From assembly GCF_009730915.1 (NCBI RefSeq), contig NC_052496.1:357875-421874 (forward strand): a stretch of 64,000 bases of DNA. The letters run 5' to 3'. Shown here piece after piece: positions 1-10,155 of this stretch. Made by a program: the position numbers and the translations under genes. Source of the DNA: Dioscorea cayenensis subsp. rotundata. Its lineage: Eukaryota > Streptophyta > Magnoliopsida > Dioscoreales > Dioscoreaceae. The notes beneath the pieces were generated by a model. That model was not told the origin of the DNA. It worked only from the letters and a program-made list of their open reading frames with translations, and searched no databases. The first letter of the stretch is position 1, and every line of letters begins with the position of its first letter.

Positions 1-2250
1 ACATGATTAAATCATGATCAGTGGAAGTTGTTATTTATCAGCTTAATTTAACCCTTGTGTAAGACTTGGTGTAAATTCTAACTATTTGTTGACTTTTTTC
101 TATCCATTATATTTAAGTTACGACTTAGATCTAGATTATACAATTTCTTAACTTGACCAATGTCTACTACATCATTGTTTGGCTTATACGTATACTCTTA
201 TTTCTTTTGCAATCACTCTAGGTGTTTAGCTCATTTGTACGATGATGGTAACATTCTTTTCCTAGATGATAACTTTACCTTAACAAAATATGAGGATTAA
301 CTTGTGTTCATAGATTATAAGTTGTAACCTTGGAAAGCATTAGATTACATTATTTTCGCATTTTATGAAGTCCCTATTTCATTTATGAACTATGCAATTA
401 CCTGAATTTGCAACATGTTTTTCTGACCAGTAGATTACAGATCTGGAGGCGGTGGCGTATCCTTTTTCTCTAGTCATTGCATCCGTCAAGTATATTGTAC
501 AAACGAGTGTGGTTTTGGCGGCATCTGAATTTCTGAGGTTCCCAGTTGCTGTTTGTTTCTCGCAGTTAAAAGCTATGAAGCTTTCATCTCCATTTAGGTT
601 CTACCTCAGTGGTTTACCGTTTACCTGATGCATGTGCTTCTTAAGCAAACATGAGCTGCATTTTGTGTGGGGATGAGGTTGTTCATTTCCCTGGATTTTG
701 TCGGCATTTTCATTGGTAAAGTTATACATGTTTCGGCCCTATCTTTTATGTTTTCATTTTGTTTCTTCAAATATAACTTGAAACAATCAAAGTCTTTCCA
801 GGGTTAATACTGTTCTTCATTAGAAGTTTTCTCTACATGGCCATGCTTGATGAATGTTGGGCAACAGTTGTTTGTGAGTTCTTGTTTCAGCAATGAAGTC
901 TTTATTAGTATCCTGGAAATGTGAAAGTTGAAAGTTGTTGTCAAGCCAGTTGTCAAGTCTGTTAATGACATTTTGAAGTTCACAGAAGTATTCAAATTTT
1001 CTATCAGTCATACATGCATCATGGAGTAAGTAAAAACATTTTTTTTTTTTTCATTATTTCTTCTATAATGTGAACAGCTTATGCAACAGGATTTGTTTTG
1101 ATTATATTTGAAGCTTCATGCATGTTTGTGTCTCATCACCTGCTGTTAGAATTTTACTAACTAGGGAACAAAAATTAGAACCTTGTCAGAAGCACAAACC
1201 CAATTTAGTTACACTCATCTGATCTTTTGAATACTTTTAGTTTATTTACAAAGTAGTAAAACGAGATTGGAACAACCAAAAATGAGTGACAATAAAGAGG
1301 AAAAACATTATCTTTGGATAATTAAATTAGAGGATAGGACTCTTAAGCCTCTGACAAAGTTGCATATGACAGTCTCGTTAAAACGTCTAAGTTACTTATA
1401 CCCTGAAAATTTTAATTTTTAAAGATTAATTAATTTTAGAAAATTATACTTTTAATTTTTATTTGAAAGGTACTTTCTGTTTTGAGTCAAGACTATTGTC
1501 CTACATGCATATTAGATGGTTGCAGACAGAATTTTGGTTCCATCTGAAGGATATGATCTCAACATGACTTAATATGTCTTAATTGTTGTCTGAATTTGTC
1601 AACTGTGAGTAGATAACTTACAGTTTTGATTCACATGATTAGCAGTTTTAACATATCTAACAAAACAAATGGAGATTTTTATTATTTACTTGTTTATAGC
1701 TTCTGAATTGTATTATGATGAATTCACACAATTAGGATTATTAGTAGTTTTGTTTTCACTTGAACTTGTGGAAATGATTACACTGTTCACTGTGTTCTTT
1801 TTCTTAGGTACATGATACAATTTGGCTTATCTTCAGAAGACAAATAGAGGTTACTACTTGTTTATTTATAGCTTCTGACTTGTATGCTTGGAAATCATTT
1901 GGTTGTATTATGTTCTCAGTTCCGAAAGCTGTGTCTTTTTATGTATGAGATATATATTGTCTTGCCTGAATTTGCATTTTTCTTCTCACCAGGCAGATTA
2001 AAAGATCTTTCAAAACTCTTCTCCAAGAATTAGTACTGATTTCTTAACCTTGAATACTGAAAGCAAGGTGTTATATGTACTTTCACTTTGTGGTGTTATA
2101 ATCTATAAAAACAATGAAGCCTCTGAAATGCTGGCGCTGAAGTGAGCACTACGCCTGTTCTTCACATACAGTAATTAATGAACCTTAGCTTCAAAGCCAA
2201 ACCCGGCCACCAAACTCTATTAGTTCCATCAGCTCTGTATACATACACAT
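1..2250. other. Intergenic or untranslated region, no clear gene
   Basis: No recognisable protein is encoded here. A 64-codon open frame without a start codon runs on the plus strand at 434-628 after an acceptor-like 'attacag', and an ATG-initiated 63-codon ORF lies on the minus strand at 820-1011. I recognise neither. A short direct repeat built on 'tttatagcttctga' occurs near 1695 and 1868. The region could be introns or 3' UTR of a gene beginning left of the window, or intergenic DNA. Confidence 0.4.
2104..2110 (+). promoter_or_regulatory. Probable TATA box of the GH17 gene
   Basis: TATAAAA lies about 150 bp upstream of the first in-frame ATG (2261), which fits a transcription start near 2135 and a 5' UTR of about 125 nt. 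The assignment rests on motif and spacing only. Confidence 0.5.
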
Positions 2251-2260
2251 TCAAGTGGTC

Positions 2261-3730
2261 ATGTACATTCCGGCACCACCGATCATGGTCCGGCAGGAGC
2301 ACATCACTACTACATGGATCTCATACTTCACCCTAACCACAGCCATACTCACCGGAGCCACAGGCGTAAACTGGGGAACCATGGCATCTCACCAGCTACC
2401 CCCATCGACAATTGTTCGCATGCTCAAAGACAACTACATCAACAAAGTAAAACTTTTCGATTCCGACCCTTCCATAGTTACCGCCTTTGCTAAAACCAAC
2501 ATCGAGCTCATCCTCGGCATTCCCAACAACCAACTTAGCCATTTAGCCAAAGACTACAACAATGCCAAGAACTGGATCACAAACAACATCACCCAATATC
2601 TCAACACCGGTCATTACAACATCAAGTACATCGCCGTCGGCAATGAACCATTCCTTCAAAGCTACAATGGAGCATTCATGGACGTAACACTCCCAGCTCT
2701 CAAAAACATCCACCGAGCTCTTATCGACGCCAACATCGCACACCATATCAAACCGGTCGTCCCACTCAATGCCGATGTCTACAACTCTCCGACCACCAAC
2801 CCTTTGCCATCGGCCGGTAACTTCCGGTCGGACATCCACAAGCTCATGCTCCAACTAGTGCACTTCCTCAACTTCATCCACTCCCCTTTTATAGTAAACA
2901 TCTACCCCTTCCTCAGCCTTTATCAAAACCCCAACTTCCCCATCAACTTTGCCTTCTTCGACACAAAAACAAAACCTTTAAACGACTCCGGTGTGATCTA
3001 CACTAATGTATTCGACGCGAACCTTGCGACACTCAAGTGGTCTATAAAAAAAGCCGGCGTGCTCAACATGCAAGTCATCATCGGAGAGATTGGTTGGCCT
3101 ACTGACGGCTACGTGCATGCCAATGTGAAACTAGCCAAAAGATTTTACATTGGATTCTTAAGTCATATTAGGAACAAACACAAAGACATGCAAGTGTATA
3201 TCTTCTCACTAATGGATGAGGACTTGAAGAGTGTTTTGCCAGGCAATTTTGAGAGACACTGGGGGATATTCACTTATGATGGTAAACCAAAGTTTGAACT
3301 GGATTTGAGTGGGCTTGGGAGAGATAATAATAATAAGTTGGTTGGAGCGAAAGGTGTTGAGTATTTGGGCGAGCAATGGTGCGTGATGGATGAGGACATG
3401 GCTGGGAGTTTGGTGGAGAAGGTGCCTGCAAGTGTGGACTTTGCTTGTTCCAATGCTGATTGCACTGAGCTTGGGTTTGGTTGCTCTTGTGAAGGGTTGG
3501 ATCAAGAGGGGAATGTTTCTTATGCTTTTAATGCTTATTTTCAAAGCCAAGATCAAGATGAAAGAGCTTGTGATTTTCAAGGCTTGGCTAAGATTGTTAA
3601 GAAGAATGCATCCAGAGGTACTTGTGTTTTTCCTGTTCAGATTGTTAGTAATAGTGCTGTGTGGTTGTGGTTAGCTTGGTGGGTGGTGCTTGTGGAGATT
3701 TTATTTTATTTTATTTTATTTTATTTCTAA
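2261..3730 (+). CDS. Glucan endo-1,3-beta-glucosidase (GH17) with X8/CBM43 domain, probably GPI-anchored
   Basis: Hydrolyses beta-1,3-glucan (callose) at the cell surface or plasmodesmata. The single exon encodes 489 residues. A hydrophobic signal segment covers about residues 17-35, followed by the family start 'GVNWGTMA'. The GH17 barrel carries the presumed acid/base Glu129 in 'VGNEPF' and the nucleophile Glu276 in 'IGEIGWPTDG'. A Cys-rich X8 domain spans about 370-457 (EQWCV through GTCVFP). The last 20 residues are strongly hydrophobic, as expected of a GPI-attachment signal. Start: the open frame extends upstream only to a GTG at 2255. The first ATG is 2261; ATG 2285 has a better context (A at -3, G at +4) and would give a shorter, cleaner signal peptide of a 481-residue protein. 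The domain order matches the plant class of intron-poor GH17-X8-GPI enzymes. The coding strand is A/C-rich in the first 850 bp and G/T-rich afterwards. Confidence 0.93.
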   Translation: MYIPAPPIMVRQEHITTTWISYFTLTTAILTGATGVNWGTMASHQLPPSTIVRMLKDNYINKVKLFDSDPSIVTAFAKTNIELILGIPNNQLSHLAKDYNNAKNWITNNITQYLNTGHYNIKYIAVGNEPFLQSYNGAFMDVTLPALKNIHRALIDANIAHHIKPVVPLNADVYNSPTTNPLPSAGNFRSDIHKLMLQLVHFLNFIHSPFIVNIYPFLSLYQNPNFPINFAFFDTKTKPLNDSGVIYTNVFDANLATLKWSIKKAGVLNMQVIIGEIGWPTDGYVHANVKLAKRFYIGFLSHIRNKHKDMQVYIFSLMDEDLKSVLPGNFERHWGIFTYDGKPKFELDLSGLGRDNNNKLVGAKGVEYLGEQWCVMDEDMAGSLVEKVPASVDFACSNADCTELGFGCSCEGLDQEGNVSYAFNAYFQSQDQDERACDFQGLAKIVKKNASRGTCVFPVQIVSNSAVWLWLAWWVVLVEILFYFILFYF

Positions 3731-5213
3731 TTTTATAGTTGGACATTAGTTTATTAACAAAAAAAAAAAAATTAATTTGAAAGGATTTTTGATATTTTTT
3801 TATATTCTCTTTGATGTTTCTTATTCAATAACAAGTTAACAACTACAACTACAACTACAACAACAAAAGTTGTTGATTCTGGGGTCCACTATATGAATTT
3901 TTTATTCCATTTTCATGTTGTTGATACTTGATAGTCAAAGAATTAGATAAATGAAGAATAGACATATGGTTACGTTACGTGAAATTTATATTAAAAAATA
4001 TATTATTAATGATATTTATAAAAATTAGTATTATTATTATTATTAAATAAATATTTATCATGAATAGGTCCCCACCTACACGGCTACACCCCATCTACTA
4101 CACGGATGGAATTTGATGCTATATTTTATTTTGTTGCCTTATCGGTTCACTGTAATCATAGTTGTTAATTTTTAATAAAAATTTAATGTATCCGTTTTTA
4201 TTGAAAAAAAGTGTGCTATTATATGAATTAAACCACTGTATCATCTTATCATTGATATTTCAGATAAAAGATTTATATCTGTAAATAAAATATTTTATGT
4301 TTTCTATTTTGGCCCACAAAATTATGATAAGATTTGGGTGATAATATCATGCATGGATTAATTATTGGGAGTGTTTGAAACTTTTTAATAAAATAAAATT
4401 AGAAAAAATGATAGCCATTGAAACTGGACTGACTGCTTCAATAATTCAATTCCAAAAGCTATGGTGAGCTTTTGCTTGAAGATGTACTACTGAAGAATCC
4501 ATTGAAAAAAGAAACCAAAGAAAAAGATTTGTGGTGCACCAATATTATTATTATATATAGTTTCATAATTTGTACTGATTTTTCTTTTTCTTTGGTTGAA
4601 ACTTGAAAGCCAAAGCAAACTATTCTTTGTGATTGAACTTGGGAATATATATCAGATTTCTTTGAACCAAATTAAAAGAGACAACAAGCAGTATTGACTT
4701 TTTATTATAAAAATGGTAATGGCTTAAAAGCAATGATAAGTCTTGTTCTGGTCCATTATATGTGCCAGAACTTTTAATATGTTGTTCTCTTCCATTATAA
4801 TTATATTAATGTAACTATAGAGGAAACAATCATCAAATCAGTAATAATAAACTAAAAACTTATAATAAATGTGATGCCATACTTTTCAAACAAAGTGCTA
4901 GTATTGTGCTTAATTGGATATTTATTGTTTTATTTCATCAATCAATATTATTACTATAACCTTCAAAGTCAAAGTCGTAATTACTTACTGAAATTAATCT
5001 TTAATGAAAAAAAACAAGGTCTCCGGCACACTTGCTAAGTATGAAAGGACTTCTAAATCCTCAAAAAGGGTTTTTTTAATGTAAATATATCTCAGTCATT
5101 GTTAGATTTATAAATATACCATTTTATTCTCTTTTAATTTTTTTCCTTCCCTTTTTATCATCTTTTTCAGGGAACTAGCAGATCTTTCTCTCATCATCCA
5201 TAATTCATAAATT
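3731..5213. other. AT-rich intergenic spacer
   Basis: This is the 3' flank of the GH17 gene. It includes a short (CAACTA)n-like tract at 3839-3863 and an AT-rich stretch with (TTA)n at 4029-4046. No coding potential or RNA gene is recognised. Confidence 0.6.
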
Positions 5214-5428
5214 TACCATCTTATTTTTTTTATTTTTTTTTAACCCAAAACGATAAACATCACAGTCTTCCCACTAAGAGAAGTCAAGGACAGGCGCCAG
5301 AGCATCTCTCCACAGCACCATCACCCAAGCACAAAGTATCGCGTGGAGCAAAGCTCGAACACGCGACCTCTATGAAACTCTTGGGGACCCGGTACCACTA
5401 GGCCATTAGGCCGGTAGTACCATCTTAT
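5214..5428 (-). mobile_element. tRNA-derived SINE with 11-bp target-site duplication
   Basis: On the minus strand the element starts near 5417. It has a pol III A box at 5395-5408 (TAATGGCCTAGTGG) and a B box about 35 bp further on at 5353-5361 (core GTTCGAGC). The body is non-coding and it ends in an A-rich tail, read on the plus strand as the T-rich tract 5221-5242. Identical 11-bp direct repeats 'taccatcttat' flank it at 5214-5224 and 5418-5428. Head, A/B spacing, A-rich tail and flanking duplication are the hallmarks of a SINE inserted by LINE-type target-primed reverse transcription. The body of about 190 bp is a usual SINE length. The intact duplication suggests a fairly recent insertion. 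The SINE family is not named because no database could be searched. Confidence 0.82.
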
Positions 5429-6160
5429 CCTTTTGCAAAATTCTTTTATTTTATTTTTATACTTTTACTTATTTTTTAAGATAAATTCATTGTGCCCAGC
5501 AAACTAAACTTAAGCTTATGCACATGGTCTGGTGAGCTAACCCAAATACAAAGGGCTGTGCACATGGTTGAGTGTGTCACTTGTTCAAAGGGACTTGTTA
5601 GGTGCATGACAAAGTCAGGACTTGTTATGTTTAAATTAACTCTAAGTTTTCTAGTCATTTTAATAACCTCTTAAAGAACTTATTAATTCCTCTTTATTTT
5701 ATTTATTTTATTTTAATAAATAAAAATAAACCATAATTCTTAATAGTCATTGTGAGTGAGAGTTTAACCCTCAATTTTTTTTCAAAAACAAATAAAAATA
5801 AAAAATAAAAAATACATAAATATGGGCTATGACCCGTCGCTTCTTTCATCTATGAAAGAGTATTTTTATTATTTTGTTTTTGGAGAAATTTTTTTTATAC
5901 ATACCACAGTCATCATGTATAACACAAAAAATATAAAATAATCACGTCATCTTTACAGACATAAAATCAGACATCCATTAAAGAGATAATTTTTTTTTTC
6001 AAATTGATCGATGAAAAATAATATGAGTAAAAGATCATTTAAATATATTAAAAAAATTAATCTGTGTATTATACTAAAAAAAAAATCACCGGACCCAAGA
6101 GTTAAAAACACATTTATCTCGCGCTTGATAAACCTATAATATATATACACACACATCATG
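5429..6160. other. Intergenic spacer upstream of choline kinase
   Basis: AT-rich DNA. The 60-codon ORFs that mirror each other on both strands at 5476-5674 have no recognisable product. No RNA gene is seen. Confidence 0.5.
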
Positions 6161-6169
6161 ACCACCCAC

Positions 6170-6179
6170 GCCACGTGGC
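6170..6179. promoter_or_regulatory. G-box / ABRE-like palindrome
   Basis: The perfect palindrome GCCACGTGGC surrounds a CACGTG core about 360 bp upstream of the choline kinase ATG. This is the classical bZIP/bHLH binding site, including ABA- and light-responsive factors. Binding is inferred. Confidence 0.5.
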
Positions 6180-6311
6180 CGAATCAACGAGCCAACATGT
6201 ATTAGCGGGGCCCACAAACCGACATCGTCCTGTATATATGGACACCACTCCCGCGTAGCCATTTGAGAAGATCCAACGTTTGGAAAATCATCTTCGCGTT
6301 GTGGACGCGTA

Positions 6312-6317
6312 CACGTG
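6312..6317. promoter_or_regulatory. Second G-box (CACGTG), ABRE-like context ACACGTGGC
   Basis: A second CACGTG lies 140 bp downstream of the first. Paired ABRE-type G-boxes often act together in plant promoters. It may sit in the promoter or in the 5' UTR of the choline kinase gene. Confidence 0.45.
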
Positions 6318-6533
6318 GCTTCATCCACCCCGTCCATTCTCTAAATTTTTCTCTCTTTCTTCGCTGTTTCCCTTCCCTCCTCCGACTTTCTCAAATAGCG
6401 CCATCTCCGTACTCTTCGCTCCGCCTTTCTAGGGTTCCAAATTCTCAAATCAATCCCCACATAGATCGCTTCCTTCCCCTCTGAAACCTCGCAATCCTTT
6501 ATCTTTCAGTCGAATTTCAGACAACCAAGCGCC

Positions 6534-9500
6534 ATGAGGCTATCTTGCTTGCCGACCTGCCTCGGATTTGATACCAAGAAGGTCTCTTTTGATCAAATCC
6601 CGGTGGTTTCCGATCAAGATGAGGAGCCGCGGATTCCCAAGGAGGCGAGGAAGGTACTGCACCGGCTGGCGGCCGAGTGGGCTGACGTTGAGGATTGCCG
6701 CGCGCTGGAGGTGATGCAACTCAAGGGGGCCATGACTAACGAGGTCTACCAGATCCGGTGGCCAAGCTCCGTTGGAGGAAACGTGCGCAAGGTCCTAGTT
6801 AGGGTGTATGGTGAGGGGGTTGAGGTTTTCTTCAACCGGGATGATGAGATCCAGACCTTCGAGTGTATGTCCAAACACGGCCAGGGTCCTCGCCTTCTCG
6901 GCCGCTTCCCTAACGGCCGCGTCGAGGAGTTTATCCACGCTAGGGTATGCTATTATAACCCTCAAATCAAATTTTTATTTTTTATTTTTATGAAAAAAGA
7001 TTTCGACTTTATTGTTATTTTTAATTCTTGGATTAATATTGCCTGCTTTGATGATTGTTTTCTTTTGGATTAATTTTATAAGAATTGTTTCTGATGAGAA
7101 GTTTGAGCAGGGTTTCTCTTCAAGAGAAGAAGAGCCAGATGGATGGAACTGGAAGAGCCTTGCTGTCCTACCCTAGCTCTGCCTCTAATTTTTATATTGC
7201 TTCTTGTTTTTTTCTTTTTTTCTGAAAAAGAACTTGTTTTTTTCTTATTAAAAAGAAACAAGAAAAAAACAGGAAAATATTGTTTCTCTGATTTGACTGA
7301 TTTGCATGCTGATGTCTTGTAGGCCCGTCTTTTTTGAAACTTTATCAGCGATGACTTATTTGCAGCTTTTGTATGATTTACGGGGTTTTTTCCAATTGAA
7401 AAGCTTGTTTTGTTTCTTTCTGAATTTATATATATATTTTAGGTTTTGCTGCAATCGCTATTTGTTTCCAGTTCCTTGTCTTTTTTATTGAAACTTTCTT
7501 TTTTGGAACCCTTCTTTTCATTTGATGCGTAAATGGAATTTTTATTTTTAGTAAAGTAAATAAATGGTAAAATATTTTATTTAGTTCCTTTCTCTCTAAT
7601 ATGATTTGTCCCTAAGAGATTTTTGTATTTTAATTTTTGAGAAATATAAGTCTTCATAAAGACCTCCTAAAAATAAATTATATTAGAGAGAAATTTATAT
7701 TTTTTAAAAACTAAATTACATGGACTTCTTAGAGACAAATCATATTAGAGGGACTAAAAAAGACAAATTGATTATATTAGAAGGACTAAATAAGGTGTTT
7801 TATCTAAATAAATTATAAATTTATTGAAAAAAATTCTTTAATTATATGTCGGTTGTCAATTAAGTCAGTATTCTCATACTCATTTATTTTTTAATTTTTT
7901 GTTTTCGTACTCATTTATCTTTTATTTTTTTAAAATGATTCGTTAATTACATAGTGGAGTTATCAATTAAATCAGTATGTTTTTCATACCTCCAATTAAA
8001 TCAGTATATTTTTCATACTCGTTTATCTTTTATTTTTTCATTTTCATACTTATTTATCTTTTATTTTTTTCCTTTGTTGATTTTGTAAAAAAAAACTCTG
8101 CGGTTCTTTAGAAATAAAGGTTTGTAAAGAAAGTGTATACGCGGTATTTGGTTTGGATTCCGTGTGCCACTCCTGATTGGACATTTGTCTATGGAAATGC
8201 AGCGCATGGCCCACAAAACGATCATGTGTGATCTACCTTTTAACAAATATCACCTAAAAAAACGGAGGAAAAAATGGATATTGATGGTCCATGCAAGTCA
8301 ATCTTTTCTGCAGCTAGATAATAAAGAGGAAAACAACAGCTGTGAATTCTATTTATTTTGATTTATTGATTCATTGATTTGAATTAGTTACTAGTTCCAG
8401 CAATTGTCGCATTTGTTCGACATTTGGTTGCATCTCTGATCTTTTCGTTGCTGTTTTATTAAAATCCAGACGCTTTCAGCTGCAGACTTGCGTGACCCGG
8501 AAATATCTGCACTAGTTGCTTCAAAACTCAGAGAGTTCCATGATCTAAACATGCCTGGCATAAAGACTGTAGTTTTGTGGGACAGATTAAGGTACTGTTT
8601 AGTTATTTGTTTGATGGTATTCATAATCTGCAGTTGCTCACAGACTTTTTAAGGAACTGAAGAAAAAGTGTTCCTTTTGTTCCTTGCAGAAATTGGCTCA
8701 AAGCTGCTCGTAGTATGTGTTCATCTGAAGAAGTAAAAGAGTTTTGTTTGGATACAATGGAGGAGGAGATAACCTCCTTGGAAAGTCATTTATCAGGAGA
8801 AGATCCAATTATAGGATTTTGCCACAATGATCTTCAATATGGAAACATTATGATGGACGAGGATACTAGATCAGTGACCATAATTGTAAGTTCTTTTTCA
8901 TTGCTTTCAGTACTGTTGCCACATAAACAAGGTCTTCATTCCTTAATTAACTGTTAAAATGTTAATTAATTCTTTGTTCCACTTTCAATCATCCTGTTTC
9001 TTGCCCCCATCCTATTGTTCAATATTTTGATTTGTTGTATGTTAACTGTGGGCAATAATGAGGGATGAGAACTGGAGAAGACAAATTGCTACGTTGCCAC
9101 CTCTGTTACATGTTTGATCTATACGGTGCAGCATGTGTGCTGACTCAGAAGTCAGCTGTGGATAAGAACTAGATACATATCCTTTTCTTTTCAACTTTTT
9201 TTTATTTCCAATATCTTGTCTGATCATTGCCTTACTTTCATGATAAATATTTGGTCTATTCTTTTCTTTTCAACTTTTTAATTTCCAATATCTTGTCATG
9301 ATAAGTATTTGGTCTCTTCTGTTCTTTTCAACTTTTTAATTTCCAATATCTTGTCATGATAAATATTTGGTCTCTTTTTTGCGCTGTGTTTTCACCTAAT
9401 TGAAATTATCTTCTGGATTAGAGCTTTTTAAGTTTATTAATTAATTGTATTATTTGTCACTTCTTTTTTTTTTTTGCTAGGATTATGAATATGCAAGTTT

Positions 9501-10155
9501 TAACCCAGTGGCTTATGATCTCGCTAATCACTTCTGTGAAATGGCTGCTGACTATCATACTGAAACACCACACATCTTGGATTTCAATAAATATCCAGGT
9601 AAGTAGTGGCCAACTTTAATTCTTACAATATTATTTTGAATTTCATAAATTTAGAACTTTCATGAAAAACCTGATTTGCAACGTGGCAATCTCTCTTGTC
9701 TAGATTTTGAGGAGCGCAAAAAATTTGTAGTGAACTATTTGAGCTCTTCAGGTAAATTTTTCTTCAGTAATTTTTAATTATATTTATCATGAAAAGAATA
9801 TATGATCATCAAATAAAAAACTCTTGGAAATTTTCGATGCAGGTGAAAAACTGGATAATGTGAAAGTTGAAAAACTGGTCGAGAGTATTGAAAAGTACGC
9901 ACTAGCAAGCCATCTTGTTTGGGGTCTCTGGGGAATCATTTCGGTAAAACATAGTCATATATTCAGCGCTTGTTAATAAAAATCATGACTCAATTGAACT
10001 TTGAGTTGATATTTTCTTTTTTCTTTTTCTTTTTTTTTTAAAAAAAAAAACAGGATCATGTAAATGAGATAGATTTTGACTACATGGAGTATGCAAGACA
10101 GAGGTTTCAACAATACTGGTTCATGAAGGAGACAGCATTTCCACAAACTGAATGA
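6534..10155 (+). CDS. CK: Choline kinase (choline/ethanolamine kinase family), seven exons
   Basis: Phosphorylates choline with ATP to phosphocholine, the first step of the CDP-choline route to phosphatidylcholine, in the cytosol. Coding exons: 6534-6944, 8470-8591, 8690-8885, 9481-9598, 9704-9751, 9843-9943, 10054-10155. All introns are GT-AG and all phases join, giving 365 residues, typical for plant choline kinases. Key motifs: the N-lobe ATP-binding region '[12 protein letters not shown]'; the catalytic Brenner-type motif '[13 protein letters not shown]' with Asp225 and Asn230; and the choline-kinase motif beginning at Asp244, '[18 protein letters not shown]'. The last exon ends in the conserved '[10 protein letters not shown]' segment. 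These sequences are closer to plant choline kinases than to plant ethanolamine kinase. The first intron (about 1.5 kb) carries a foldback element, and the third intron carries 58-bp tandem repeats. Confidence 0.95.
7568..7802. mobile_element. Foldback / MITE-like element in choline kinase intron 1
   Basis: Two arms are imperfect inverted repeats. The left arm is 7578-7619 (contains ctctaatatgatttgtccct). The right arm is 7724-7758 (contains agagacaaatcatattagag). An outer pair, 7568-7589 and 7780-7801, also matches in inverted orientation (tttagttcctt / aaggactaaa). The right arm is partly duplicated at 7760-7801. Length (about 235 bp), AT-richness, intronic site and absence of coding capacity fit a MITE or other foldback element. 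No clean target-site duplication could be fixed. Confidence 0.55.
7865..8070. repeat. Degenerate tandem repeats of a 'catactcatttatctttta' unit
   Basis: Several imperfect copies of a T-rich 25-35 bp unit (cores at about 7875, 7905, 8015 and 8045) and two copies of 'caattaaatcagtat' lie next to the foldback element in choline kinase intron 1. Boundaries are approximate. Confidence 0.5.
9184..9378. repeat. Three tandem copies of a ~58-bp unit in choline kinase intron 3
   Basis: The unit contains 'ttttcaactttttaatttcc', then 'aatatcttgtcatgataa' and 'atatttggtctcttc'. Copy starts are spaced about 79 bp (copies 1 to 2; the first carries about 20 extra bases) and 58 bp (copies 2 to 3). Copies 2 and 3 are nearly identical, so the last duplication is recent. 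Confidence 0.8.

Noticed and set aside
2255-2260. GTG as the start of the GH17 frame, and TTG starts at 31909, 56894 and 61193
   Set aside because: Nuclear plant genes initiate at ATG. The first in-frame ATGs (2261, 31936, 56861, 61226) were used instead.
5353-5408. Functional tRNA gene
   Set aside because: A and B boxes are present, but no cloverleaf can be drawn. An A-rich tail and flanking duplication point to a SINE.
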